Positions 8,964-19,018 of a DNA stretch of 64,000 nt are shown here, one piece after another. The notes below the pieces were generated by a model. That model was not told where the DNA came from. It was given only the letters and a program-made list of their open reading frames with translations, and made no database searches. How positions within the stretch are numbered: the first letter of the stretch is position 1; each line of letters opens with the position of its first letter. The translations under genes and the position numbers were made by a program. The DNA comes from Epithemia pelagica (Eukaryota > Bacillariophyta > Bacillariophyceae > Surirellales > Surirellaceae). The stretch covers positions 2,294,001-2,358,000 of the forward strand of contig OX337236.1 of the NCBI GenBank assembly GCA_946965045.2, written 5' to 3'.

Positions 8964-11541
8964 TCAAGTTGCTTCCTGTCCTTCACCGTCGTCATGGCCG
9001 ACTTCTTCATCCTTGTCATCCATGTTGTCCTCAACGGCACCTTCATCCTTGACACCCATGCTGTCATCAATGACTTCGACATCATTGATCATGTTCAGGC
9101 CCACCTTTTCTTCTTCCTCTTCAAGAATGGCACCAATCTGGGACATGAAGGCACAGAATTCCGCAAAGTCAATGGCTCCACTGTGATCAATGTCAATAGC
9201 GGCAAACATGACATTGAAGTCTTGATCCGAAACACGGTCTCCCATGAATTCCATAAGCTCCTCCTTGGTGATGACACCATTGCCGTCGGCGTCAATAGCC
9301 ATGAATTCATCTTCCAATCCCTTGGCAGAAAGTCTCTTGTCGTGGTCCAAGTTGATGGTTTCAGCAATACGGCGGGCAAACTGGTGCTTGAAACGGTCAG
9401 CTTGCTTGTTGATGCGGTACACGTGCCACGCGTACAAGATGCCAACCAAAAACAAAACACCAATAAGCACAAAGAAGGCAATCCATCCTCCCTTGACACC
9501 CACATCCTCTTCGTAAGGTGTCGGGTTGTACAAGGGATCGTACATTCGCCACATCGATTCGTCAGGACAATTCTCCATGCTTGTATCAACACAGTTACCA
9601 TCAGTGATAATGGGTTTGCGGTCAAAGCTTCGGACGTCATTAGCATCATAAGCTCGTTCCAGTTCGTCCTTGAAGGTTGTCTCGCTAACCTGGTTCAATT
9701 GATAAGTGAACGATTCAGCAAGCGGGTTATCAGAGTATGGAAGGCTTTCCGAGATGATGAAGTACTGTCCGTTTCCAGCCATTCGAGTATTGAGAGCGTT
9801 GGTGAAACTCTCTGTCTTGTGGTATTCGAAACTCTTGTCGTCTCCGATGGAATAGTAGAAAGTGTCTTCATCAACCGTGCTCGAGTTTCCGTCACCACCG
9901 GCATAACGACCCGTCGTCATGAAGAGTTTGATGGAACCATCCTTTTCGAAAGTGCGGTGCCAAACTTTTCTCTAACAGTAACATAACCGTTTTCACCGCA
10001 AACGCCGCTTCCCAAGACATTCGCCGACTCTTCAGGCACATTGTATGTGCAAAATGTCGAATCCGCGGGCTTGTATACATGGTACACATGCTCGTAGTAT
10101 CGTGTTTCGCGAATGGTACGGTTGACAAACATGAATACTTCCTCTTGAGGATACGGCAAAGTATTCTTGAACTTGTCCGACGAAAACGTTTCCATCAGAG
10201 TTTCACCTTGGCTGTCATAGACACGCATCTTTCCAACCCAGAAACCTTCGGCGTCCACCCACGAGGGACCAGCCGACTTGATGTTGGGCGAGACACGGGG
10301 GTTGTAGCGAGGATCGTCCGAACAGTCTTCAAAGATGGTCTTGGTACACTTGGAATCACCGGTGTTGGAAGGCTCGGGCGCTGGCTCATCAGGTACAAAG
10401 TCCCAGCCAGGTTCACGTCGAACACCGAGATCATTAATCTCAACTTCTGGTCCACCGGGACAACGATGAATCACTCGTCGTCCCAACAAGGGTTGAGGTG
10501 GCCTGGAGGTGCTTCCTTCTTCGTCGGCTACAGTAGCGTGTACACAATTTCTCTCATCGTCTATCTGAACATAGCACAGGATGAGTTATTCCAAGCGGTC
10601 AAGTTGTTCCTGTGAAATGAGCAAAGGCTCATCCAACAAGTTCTAGTTGACGATTTCGGTACATCCTGGCGTGGTCAAACCTCCCTTGTAGGTGAAGACA
10701 CCAAAGTCTTCGGTGGTAGGAAGACCGTACACATTCGGTGCCTCGTCGGGGAAGAAGCTTCCACTGGGAAGAACTGTCGGTTCTTGAAGCACGTCGTTGA
10801 CAGTTCCACAAGTGACTTTGGTTTGTACTGCAGTAAACGGATCCTCACTGGGACGACATTGTTGTGCAACTTGCTCCGCAGTACGTTCCCAACCACGCAA
10901 AAAGTCTTCAAAGACAGGGTGGGCCGTCTCACCGACATCAATCATGGTACCAAATACAGCAAATGATTCCTTGGTTTCTTCTTGGTGGACAACGTGAAGT
11001 TCAGCAGGGAAGAATCCACGAGTTCCTTTGCCTCTGATTTCGTGTTCCGAGTAGGTGTGAATGTGGAACTGCAAGGCGTTGAAGGGATTATCCGTGTGTG
11101 GGATTTCCATGCTTCCAAAGCTGCAGCTGCTATCAGGGTTCGGCTTGACCAAGACACCTGGTAAAGGAATAGAAAGACGATATCTTTAAGTGATGGGTCG
11201 AATCTTGGAAGTGGGGACGACAAGCGATTGCATTCATGCGGCGTACCGTTGTTGTTGATCTCAAAGACCAACTCGTCCCATGTACAAGTTCCAGGGTTGA
11301 ATTTATAATCTTTCATGTCGGTGTCGCAGCGTTGCTCGACGGCTCGAGTGATAGTGACGGGCGATTGACCAGATCCAGTGGAGCCGCTCATTCCACCACA
11401 TTGGGTGCCTTCCAAGTTTAGCAAAGGCCATCGAGAAGGACCCAATCCACCAGTCTCGTAGTAGGTGAAGAAGTTACCCACACCAGCACCATCGACGACG
11501 GTGAGGAGGGAGGCGGCGCTCAAGCTCCAATGAAGTTTCAT
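8964..11541 (-). pseudogene. Alpha-carbonic anhydrase with C-terminal membrane segment and EF-hands; two in-frame stops and a frameshift
   Basis: Starts at ATG 11541 with a signal peptide (MKLHWSLSAASLLTVV). Exon 1 ends at 11247, an 89-nt intron follows (11158-11246), and joining gives EINNNGVLVKPNP. The zinc site of alpha-type enzymes is intact: QFHIHTYSEHE supplies two His and PAELHVVH the third, so CO2 hydration chemistry is expected. The domain ends GLTTPGCTEIV and RPPQPLLGRRV. Between these lie in-frame TAG (10643-10645) and TAA (10586-10588), with conserved sequence on both sides. A frameshift lies near 9945-9955. The C-terminal part has a long extracellular region, one membrane helix (WIAFFVLIGVLFLVGILYAW), two canonical EF-hand loops (DADGNGVITKEE, DIDHSGAIDFAE) and an acidic tail. 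It is either a recent pseudogene or a real gene with sequence errors. A stop-containing intron is unlikely because no GT-AG pair removes both stops. Confidence 0.8.
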
Positions 11542-11756
11542 CCTTACTGTTTTTTATGATGAGGACGATCCTCGTCGAAAAATGCCAACAACACACATAA
11601 AAAATTGGCCATCAGATATCAGATCACTGACTGTGTCTGTCGCTCAGGAAACCAATTGCTCTCCTTCTGCAATACAAAAGAACAATGCAAGACGAAAGAT
11701 CCAGTATCCAGTATTTCCTGCGATTGGTCAAGAGCAGAGGGCAGATGACGAACCAG

Positions 11757-12457
11757 GGATACTCGGTATTTTTTGTGGACCACATACAAATATAGACAAA
11801 CTACCACAAACTACTATGTCGAATAGACTTTTTGTGGTATAGCTCTACTTATTAAGACCGTTATAAGACGTTATACTACAATACCCCCAATGCGGAGTTG
11901 AGCGATGTGGATAAATGTTGTCAATTGTTGATAATTGTTGAGCGTGCCATGTTCCTAAATAGACAAATAGAAAATTCTAAGTAGAATTGTTTTTCTGCTG
12001 CTCCCCCAAAGCCCCCCAAAAATTAGTCCCGAATGCATCGCATGCAGTCACAGTTGACTGCATAGCACATGGCACGAAATTTCTTCGCCATGTGCAACAT
12101 GATGAGTTTGACGTGATGAATGCTTATGTGTTCTTTTCTCGATTGTCGTGCATCGTGCAAGTTGACCATGGCCGACGGTACGGTGGAAATGGCGGTTCAG
12201 ACTGGTTGTTTCGACAGCCTTGTCTGGACGAATCCACAAATCCACAAATCCACAAATCCACAAATCCACAAATCCACAAATCCACAAATCCACAAATCCA
12301 CAAATCCACAAATCCACAAATCCACAAATCCACAAATCCACAAATCCACAAATCCACAAATCCACAAATCCACAAATCCACAAATCCACAAACGACGCAA
12401 CAACACAAACGACGCAACAATCAAACATCTTATCTCTGCTACTATGGGTTAATGTTG
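11757..12457 (+). repeat. Left inverted arm of element 2
   Basis: Pairs with 16773-17465 as an inverted repeat over almost its whole length: terminus, a unique block with AGCGATGTGGATAAATG, the satellite array, then an inner segment with ACGACGCAACAACACAAACG. The arms differ by few bases, which points to recent activity. Confidence 0.9.
12231..12392 (+). repeat. 8-bp tandem array (ATCCACAA)n, left arm of element 2
   Basis: About 20 uniform copies of ATCCACAA. Position relative to the transposon end is close to that in element 1, so the array is a fixed part of the family. Subterminal repeats in DNA transposons commonly bind transposase. That role is inferred here. Confidence 0.95.
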
Positions 12458-12526
12458 ACTAAGGTAAGTAAATGAGCCGAAAGGGCGAGGACTGTCTTGA
12501 TTCTTGGTTGTTGCGGTCTTTCACGC

Positions 12527-13006
12527 TCACATGGTTTGTCCCCCCACAGGGTCAGCACGTACTGCAGTCGGTGCAGCAGTCGCATTGGACTGATTCTCGA
12601 CGGGTTCGAATACAACCCACTTCCAATCTGCTGCAGGACCAAGGGTATTCTGGGTCAGGATTGCGTCGTGGAGATACAGCTGGAAGATCTGGGTCATCCT
12701 GGATGAATCGGTCACCCCACACATCGCAATTTTCTTACAAAGCTTGCGGAGAAGTGCCTCGACGTCCTTTTGCTGGTCGAGGATGGCATCTTCGAGGTTG
12801 TCGGGGGGCTCTTCGTTGTCGGGGATCTCCTTCACGTTCACTTTGCGGACCCTCGTCCACTTTTTCCGCCCATTTTCCTTCTTGATAGCGACGTACGCCA
12901 TCTTTGCAGTATCCTGCTTGCTGGCATTCCTCCAGCCCTTCATGCCAACGTAAGTGCCTCCTGTGAAGGCAATGCGGCAGCCAATCTCAAATTCTTCGTC
13001 CGCCAT
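12527..13006 (-). CDS. Small KOW-like accessory protein of element 2
   Basis: A 159-residue ORF from a clear ATG at 13006. The N-terminus has a Gly-rich barrel-like motif (IAFTGGTYVGMKGW) resembling a KOW/SH3-type RNA- or protein-binding fold, then a basic strand (GRKKWTRVRKVNV), an acidic linker and a helical segment with two Cys (LRKLCKKIAMCGV). It lies inside the transposon, divergent from the transposase start 154 bp away, so the two probably share a promoter region. The KOW-like label is by eye. It could help target, regulate or bind DNA for transposition, like the second ORF of classical Harbinger elements, but no Myb/SANT motif is seen. Confidence 0.65.
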   Translation of the reverse strand: MADEEFEIGCRIAFTGGTYVGMKGWRNASKQDTAKMAYVAIKKENGRKKWTRVRKVNVKEIPDNEEPPDNLEDAILDQQKDVEALLRKLCKKIAMCGVTDSSRMTQIFQLYLHDAILTQNTLGPAADWKWVVFEPVENQSNATAAPTAVRADPVGGQTM

Positions 13007-13159
13007 GGTGCGTAGTATCCAACAATCAAAGAGAATGGGAAAATTGTGACCACTCGTGTTCGCGTTTACAAAAACGAGTTCGTCTACTTGTTATCGCTAA
13101 AATAAAGTAGTCAGAACACAGGCTTCATCTACTTGTACATTTCTTATAGTTATTCAAAG

Positions 13160-14059
13160 ATGCTTCTAACGCCTCACGAAATGATGATGCAAGGATTGAA
13201 CTTCCTTGGCATCCATCCTCCTCCTTGTGCACGAGAGAGCACGAAGTACAGCGACCTTTTCCATAAGCATTATGGTTCGTCTACTTTAGTTGTTGCTTCT
13301 CTATGGTTTGACCTTGCACATGCGTCGGTCAATGGCGAATGCTTGCTATTAGAGAAGGAGATGACAACGAGTGGCCTACGGCAATTCCTTATGGCTATCT
13401 ACTTTCTTTGGGTCTATCCCAAGAATGCCGAACTTCTTGCCTCGGTATTCAATGTATGCGCGTCCTACTGCCAAGGTAAGAGGCTGTGGCGTTGGATTGA
13501 GAAGATACAGGCGATGAAGACGATTAAAATCACCTGGCCAGATTTCTCGGAAATTTTTTGCATTACTGTGGATGGAGTGGACTTCAAAACGTGGGAGCCC
13601 AAGCATCCCATCCATCACCGTGACAAGGGGGCCTATTCCCCAAAGTTCAATCATGGCGGTGTGAAGTATGAACTGGGTGTTGCTGTGTTTCAACCAAAAA
13701 TTGTATGGACAAATGGCCCCTTCAAAGCTGCTGTACATGACTTAACGGTATTTCGTGCAGGGCTCAAGCAGAAGATTGGTCCAGGAAAAAAGGTAATTGC
13801 TGACCGTGGATACCGCTCAGACGACAAGCACGAGCAGTCAATGCTTTCCCTACCGTATCACGGAGACAGTGCCGAGCTCAAGAGCTTCAAGAGCCGTGCG
13901 CGCTGTCGCCATGAAAGTGTCAACGGACGGATTAAAAACTTCCGAGCGATGGAAGACACCTTTCGTCATGGCAAAGAGAAACACAAAATCACCTTCGAGG
14001 CTGTATGCGTCATTGTGCAATACCAAATGGATAATGGCGCTGAGGTTTTCCAAGTCTAG
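13160..14059 (+). CDS. Harbinger-like DDE transposase
   Basis: About 299 residues from the ATG at 13160. A longer frame upstream needs a TTG start. The RNase H-fold catalytic triad is visible: D138 in CITVDGVDF, D215 in VIADRGYRS and E252 in CRHESVNGR, giving spacing D-76-D-36-E. The surrounding motifs (WTNGPF, DLTVFR, PGKKVIADRGY) are those of the DDE_Tnp_4 / IS5-like group that includes PIF/Harbinger. It should bind the element ends, cut and rejoin DNA in the nucleus. The N-terminus is short and shows no clear DNA-binding domain, so an accessory ORF may supply it. No stop or frameshift is present, so it may be active. Confidence 0.85.
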   Translation: MLLTPHEMMMQGLNFLGIHPPPCARESTKYSDLFHKHYGSSTLVVASLWFDLAHASVNGECLLLEKEMTTSGLRQFLMAIYFLWVYPKNAELLASVFNVCASYCQGKRLWRWIEKIQAMKTIKITWPDFSEIFCITVDGVDFKTWEPKHPIHHRDKGAYSPKFNHGGVKYELGVAVFQPKIVWTNGPFKAAVHDLTVFRAGLKQKIGPGKKVIADRGYRSDDKHEQSMLSLPYHGDSAELKSFKSRARCRHESVNGRIKNFRAMEDTFRHGKEKHKITFEAVCVIVQYQMDNGAEVFQV

Positions 14060-14266
14060 GAGAAGGAGTAGGTGCTCTACAAGATTGATAGTTCTAATAC
14101 AATAGTGAAATCTTAACGACAAACTACTACCTGATTACTCACTACCAATATTCATATGCATGTTTATGCTGTGTACAGTGGCCAAGAAACAATTGCCTCT
14201 GAGTCGCTGTCGACAACACAAAGAAGTTTTTCATGTGATGTACTCTACTGGTACTCGTACCAAGAC

Positions 14267-15940
14267 TCAAAACTTTTTCTTCCGAGTCGTCTTACCATTG
14301 CCCTGAGGAGAAAACAAATCCTTGACTCCCTGTTTGCGTTGCTTGTTCTTCGCACGCCTCGACGATCCCTTGACGACGATGCGCCAAAAGACAATCATCC
14401 CAAGCATACCATTCGGGAGATCCTCGTCTTCGTCTTCATTCTCCGCTTGTGACTCCAACTCCACAATGCTTGCAGTCGTAGAATCGGACTCCGCCATCGT
14501 TTCACCTCGAGCAACACTGGCAGCATGATCACCAGTTGGGCCACCCTCGAATTGCACTTCGTCGTCGTCCTCCTCCTCATGATTAATTGTGAGAGGGATC
14601 ATCTCTGTTGGTATTTCATACTCCTCACCAGCAAGGACGGAGTTGTCCAGAACTATTTTCGACGGGAAAACAAGAATCCAGTAAGCCATCTCTCGCTCTT
14701 TGCTGCCCTTGACAGCGAAGTATGTCTTGTTGTGCTCCTGAAGAAACGCCTTGCATCGAGGACCCATTCTGGGGTGAGAATGGTATCGTCGCACATTCCT
14801 CAGCCAGAAGTCCCTGGAAACTCCCTTGATCAACACCTTGGGGCCAGGGATATGCGTGTACTCTTCGGGCTTGGGGATCTGTGCTTCCCAAGTGGTGTAG
14901 TCCGAGCTACCTGGCGAAATCGATCGGTGAATGTAAACGCTGTTCCAGGTGTGCTCGTTGTAAACCATGTCGGTCACATAGAAGACCTCGAACTCCCTGT
15001 TCCTCTCGGGGTGATCCAGATCCACATAGATGACGAATGGATTCTCCTTGGTTCCCTCAAGAACTCGGGAAGAAGAATTGGTTACCTCGAGGGACGAAAA
15101 GCTTGAAGTCAAATCAGGAACACTCATCTTCTTGTTATCAACAATCAACGGTGTCCTCGTGGATGAATCAACAATCTTCGAAGGGGGGGCTGTTTCCAAT
15201 GGAACAGAATGTGTTGGAGTCGGGGTTGAGCGGCGCGCCTCAGCAAACGCAACAACTTTCTTGGTCGGTTGCTTCGAGAGAGCACGAGTAGGAGGGATTA
15301 TGGCGTCGGTGATGGCGTTGAGGCCAAAGCCTTCTGCGCTGTCAACAGTGTACTCCTCGTCGGAGTCGGGTGGGGTGCAGTCGCTTGCGTCTTCCCCGTT
15401 GGGTTCCTTCTTCTCTGGCTTGGTCTCGGGTTCCTTCTTCTCTGGCTTGGTCTCGGGTTCCTTCTTCTCTTCCTCGGTCGCTGACTTCTGCGACTCGCCA
15501 AGTTCTTGGTAGGTCTTATCAGAAGGTTGGACCTTCAGTTCCTTGAGGCGAGAAACGTACTGGTCAATAGGAAGCTTCTTGAAGTAGCTCCACTTGGTCT
15601 GAAATGCTCTGCGGAGCAACGAACCACTTTCCCCGTATGTATTGGGGTACCTGTCGCAGATCGAGACAAAACGGAGGCTCTGTCGACTCTTGTTGAGCTT
15701 CTCAACGTCTCTTAAAAGCTCAAGAGTCTGAAGACCCGACAGGTGAATCCTTACTTCGTTGTTTGCTTTGGAGTTTTTTTTTTGACATTGTGAGATTTTG
15801 TCTGTTGCATGCGAGTTTCCAAGGAGAGAGTCGAGCAAGACAATGCATCTTATTTGGATAACCACTCCTGTATAGAATATGTTACTAGTTTGAATTCTTT
15901 TGCTATGTAAATGGGTTATGCTGGCGGATATTGATGGCAT
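14267..15940 (-). CDS. Acidic accessory protein of element 2
   Basis: A 557-residue ORF. The first about 55 codons may not belong, since the sequence around 15770-15790 is a T-rich run and the plausible domain begins near EVRIHLSGLQTLELL. It then has a charged repeat block (EPETKPEKKEP, three units), a Ser/Thr-rich linker, and a globular C-terminal domain (ENPFVIYVDLDHPERNREFEV to YWILVFPSKI) with Trp and His typical of a folded domain. An acidic region and a basic tail (TTRKKKF) end the protein, the tail fitting a nuclear signal. It is convergent with the transposase. Function unknown. Confidence 0.6.
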   Translation of the reverse strand: MPSISASITHLHSKRIQTSNIFYTGVVIQIRCIVLLDSLLGNSHATDKISQCQKKNSKANNEVRIHLSGLQTLELLRDVEKLNKSRQSLRFVSICDRYPNTYGESGSLLRRAFQTKWSYFKKLPIDQYVSRLKELKVQPSDKTYQELGESQKSATEEEKKEPETKPEKKEPETKPEKKEPNGEDASDCTPPDSDEEYTVDSAEGFGLNAITDAIIPPTRALSKQPTKKVVAFAEARRSTPTPTHSVPLETAPPSKIVDSSTRTPLIVDNKKMSVPDLTSSFSSLEVTNSSSRVLEGTKENPFVIYVDLDHPERNREFEVFYVTDMVYNEHTWNSVYIHRSISPGSSDYTTWEAQIPKPEEYTHIPGPKVLIKGVSRDFWLRNVRRYHSHPRMGPRCKAFLQEHNKTYFAVKGSKEREMAYWILVFPSKIVLDNSVLAGEEYEIPTEMIPLTINHEEEDDDEVQFEGGPTGDHAASVARGETMAESDSTTASIVELESQAENEDEDEDLPNGMLGMIVFWRIVVKGSSRRAKNKQRKQGVKDLFSPQGNGKTTRKKKF

Positions 15941-16160
15941 TAGGTGCTGTCTGGCGACAGCAATGCTGTGACTCGTGACCAGGTCGTGATTGTTGTGTTC
16001 GGAAACGAAAAGAATGTGAAGCCGAGTCGAGTTCTCCTTTCTTGTTGTGTTTTCTTTCTTGAGCCCCTTCTGGGCTCAACAAAGTCGCAAGCATTGGGAC
16101 GTGCGACCAGCACTGAGAGAACAGAGCAGCAAGTACCGTGTTTGATTGTTGTTTTTAACC

Positions 16161-16745
16161 ATGGCCCAATCATCCAAAGACGGGTGGATTGTTTGGAGAA
16201 ACTCCGAAAGTCGATCCATCTTGTTGCTGGACTTGGAAAGCGGCGTTCTTCCACTTGATATCACAGCCCAGGAAGCTTGGGAGATCTACGCCTTGGAACC
16301 TGTGTTTATTGTTGAGGGTGTGGTCTTTGACCAATTCAAGGCCCGACTCGCAGGCCACCGGAAACAGGTGCGACGCGACCATGCTCAGCGTCAGCACGAA
16401 GAAGCGGCTCTCGTCCACGACCGTCAGTTGTATCCGCGTGCCTTCGTCAACCATCGTGCGGAACCAGTCTTCGACATGTCCGAAGCAAAGACTTTTTTGG
16501 AGCAAGATGTCGAATGTGGGAAGCCGCAGACGATGACAATGTCGGCATTGTACCATTCGCGGCAGGCCTACCTCAAGTTTCGACCAGACATCTTTCGACA
16601 ACGCGTCTATCAAGAACAGCGTCGCCAGAAGTTTCTCGTGTACCTGGAGCAGAAACGAGTTCTCAAGGAAGAAGCTGCAGAGAAAAGGAGAAAGAAGGTC
16701 AGAGAAAAAGCGAGACAGACAAAAGAGAAAAGTGAAACAACTTAA
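16161..16745 (+). CDS. Basic accessory protein of element 2
   Basis: A 194-residue ORF from the ATG at 16161. The N-terminal part reads DGWIVWRNSESRSILL, then VVFDQFKARLAGHRKQVRRD, then HDRQLYPRAFVNHRAEPVFDMS, and the end is a long basic helix (KRRKKVREKARQTKEKSE). The WRNSESRSILL and FKARLxxHRKQ segments resemble a family I associate with unannotated diatom proteins. I cannot name a function. It looks like a DNA- or RNA-binding adaptor. Its stop lies just before the right arm begins. Confidence 0.65.
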   Translation: MAQSSKDGWIVWRNSESRSILLLDLESGVLPLDITAQEAWEIYALEPVFIVEGVVFDQFKARLAGHRKQVRRDHAQRQHEEAALVHDRQLYPRAFVNHRAEPVFDMSEAKTFLEQDVECGKPQTMTMSALYHSRQAYLKFRPDIFRQRVYQEQRRQKFLVYLEQKRVLKEEAAEKRRKKVREKARQTKEKSETT

Positions 16746-16772
16746 CGTCCTGACTGGCCGATGACTCCGTAG

Positions 16773-17465
16773 AACATTAACCCATAGTAGCAGTTGTTTG
16801 ATTGTTGCGTCGTTTGTGTTGTTGCGTCGTTTGTGGATTTGTGGATTTGTGGATTTGTGGATTTGTGGATTTGTGGATTTGTGGATTTGTGGATTTGTGG
16901 ATTTGTGGATTTGTGGATTTGTGGATTTGTGGATTTGTGGATTTGTGGATTTGTGGATTTGTGGATTTGTGGATTTGTGGATTTGTGGATTTGTCCAGAC
17001 AAGGCTGTCGAAACAACCAGTCTGAACCGCCATTTCCACCGTACCGTCGGCCATGGTCAACTTGCACGATGCACGACGATCGAGAAAAGAACACATAATC
17101 ATTCATCATGTCAAACTCATCATGTTGCACATGGCGAAGAAATTTCGTGCCATGTGCTATGCAGTCAACTGTGACTGCATGCGATGCATTCGGGACTAAT
17201 TTTTGGGGGGCTTTGGGGGAGCAGCAGAAAAACAATTCTACTTAGAATTTTCTATTTGTCTATTTAGGAACATGGCACGCTCAACAATTATCAACAATTG
17301 ACAACATTTATCCACATCGCTCAACTCCGCATTGGGGGTATTGTAGTATAACGTCTTATAACGGTCTTAATAAGTAGAGCTATACCACAAAAAGTCTATA
17401 CGACATCGTAGTTTGTGGAAGTTTGTCTATATTTGTATGTGGTCCACAAAAAATACCGAGTATCC
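16773..17465 (-). repeat. Right inverted arm of element 2
   Basis: Inverse of 11757-12457. Inner end reads GAACATTAACCCATAGTAG, matching the left arm's CTACTATGGGTTAATGTT. Confidence 0.9.
16831..16994 (-). repeat. 8-bp tandem array (TTGTGGAT)n, right arm of element 2
   Basis: About 20 copies, equal in length to the left array. The equality contrasts with element 1, where the two arrays differ about two-fold. Confidence 0.95.
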
Positions 17466-17690
17466 CAGAAAGTGGATTCCGTTCTCTCGAAAAAGATCGC
17501 AATTGCAGATGCTTGTGGTCCGGAGTCCGGAGTAATCTTGATGCGGGAAACGGTCAGACCATATTAGTCCTATTTGACGTCGCATATAAGGCATAAGGCC
17601 GCATTATTTGATCGGAGAAAAAAGAAACTGGACAAAGATTTAGATTCGTCGTTTGTCAACAACAGAGCAAAGAGCAAGAGACAAGCAGTA

Positions 17691-18274
17691 CTAGTGTTGG
17701 GGGAACGCTATTTCAACGACGGGAATTGGGAACGTTCCCATTGATCCCATTGATATCAATGGGAACGTTCCCATTCTTAGTGGAATTCCCAAAACGACAC
17801 CTTTTCACCTAATGCAGGTTGCACATGGCTGAGATCTTAGTAATTAAGGAGTTCATCAATGTTGTAGTCACTGTCAGTGCCATCATCACCTGCTTCCATA
17901 TGCGGGTGATGGAGTTCTTGTGTTCCAAGCAAACACATTCTTCTTCTTCTCCTCCTATCTCCGCCTCGTTGTCCTTCAGACGCTCCAACTCTAAGTTGGT
18001 CGACTCACCGCAACCAGCAGTATCCATTTCTTTCTTTGATGTGGGACTTTGTGCTTTCAAACTACAAAAGATATTTGGCATCCGCAATCATTCAAAGATA
18101 TCTTCGACACCTTTTGACGCGCACAATCGTACCACATACTTAAAATCGCACTATAATGTAGGCAGTCGCACTTGGGAATTCCCATCGGCTTTTTGGCGGC
18201 GACGGGAATTGGGAACGGGAATTCCCATTCCCACGGGGCGAGGAATTCCCCCTGCCAGATTCCCCCAACCCTAG
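17691..18274. mobile_element. Candidate short DNA transposon, ends GTTGGGGGAA
   Basis: CTAGTGTTGGGGGAA on the left and TTCCCCCAACCCTAG on the right form imperfect inverted ends of about 15 bp. The inner flanks repeat GACGGGAATTGGGAACG and several GGGAATTCCCAT palindromes. The length (584 bp) fits a MITE. The ends resemble hAT termini, but an 8-bp duplication is not found. The adjacent GTAC on both sides may be a coincidence because it is palindromic. Confidence 0.4.
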
Positions 18275-18476
18275 TACGAAGTACGAAGTATGATGTACGA
18301 TTTACCCAGACGCACGAGTCACTACTGAGTCACTACCTAGTCCGCATTCCGCATTCTCATCTAGCTCTACTAGCTACTCCTACTAGCTACTCTACTAAGT
18401 AGAAGAGTTAGGAGTTAGGAGTAGCATTGATTATTGATTATTGATAATAGATTTTCTTACTCCTACTCATACTCTT

Positions 18477-18623
18477 CGCGGGGATCGACCCAGCGAACAC
18501 ATCCTGCAGGTTGGAGCGGTCTGTGTTGTCGCGAGGTCGTCACAGTAGCTAGTAGGAGAGAGTGCTAGGATGTAGACACACACGTTTGCCGAAAGGCCCA
18601 GAAGGAACCAAGATGGCTCCCAC
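18477..18623 (-). repeat. Split direct repeat B2
   Basis: 147 bp, one difference from B1 (18818-18964). Confidence 0.9.
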
Positions 18624-18639
18624 GGGCGGGAAAGGGGAA

Positions 18640-18817
18640 TTTTTGATTGTCTTAGTCTATCTATCTCTATGTAGACCTCTCAAGAAGGCAGTTGCAATGC
18701 TTGCAATCTCAAGAATTGTGAGCATGGACATCGCATCAGAGATGTCCAAGTCCGGTGGGGCTTGTCGTAGTCTATGTGCGATCAACTGCCCCGCTCCAAC
18801 GTACGCACGACAGACAC
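18640..18817 (-). repeat. Split direct repeat A2
   Basis: 178 bp, about six differences from A1 (26223-26400). It abuts B1 directly and is separated from B2 by 16 bp. Confidence 0.9.
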
Positions 18818-18964
18818 CGCGGGGATCGATCCAGCGAACACATCCTGCAGGTTGGAGCGGTCTGTGTTGTCGCGAGGTCGTCACAGTAGCTAGTAGGAGA
18901 GAGTGCTAGGATGTAGACACACACGTTTGCCGAAAGGCCCAGAAGGAACCAAGATGGCTCCCAC
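18818..18964 (-). repeat. Split direct repeat B1
   Basis: 147 bp. It lies right after the recombinase gene in the element's orientation, as in PAT-like elements. Confidence 0.9.
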
Positions 18965-19018
18965 CACCATTGAAGAAGAAGGCATCTCGGAAGTGTCAGA
19001 CTCGTTTGGATCTTGTTC

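Larger units (their letters stand above)
11757..17465. mobile_element. Four-ORF Harbinger-like transposon with CAG target duplication (element 2)
   Basis: Begins GGATACTCGGTATTTTTTGTGG and ends with its inverse. CAG at 11754-11756 and 17466-17468 forms a 3-bp target duplication. Inverted arms of about 700 bp (11757-12457 and 16773-17465) carry facing (ATCCACAA)n arrays. Between them are four ORFs in alternating orientation: a KOW-like small protein (-), a DDE transposase (+), an acidic accessory protein (-) and a basic accessory protein (+). All four look intact, so this may be an autonomous copy. The PIF/Harbinger superfamily normally uses TWA duplications and two ORFs. CWG and four ORFs set this one apart. 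It sits 215 bp upstream of the carbonic anhydrase start. Confidence 0.85.

Noticed and set aside
8907-9986. 359-codon plus-strand frame over the carbonic anhydrase 3' part
   Set aside because: Antisense to the EF-hand and membrane segments, which have clear motifs on the minus strand.
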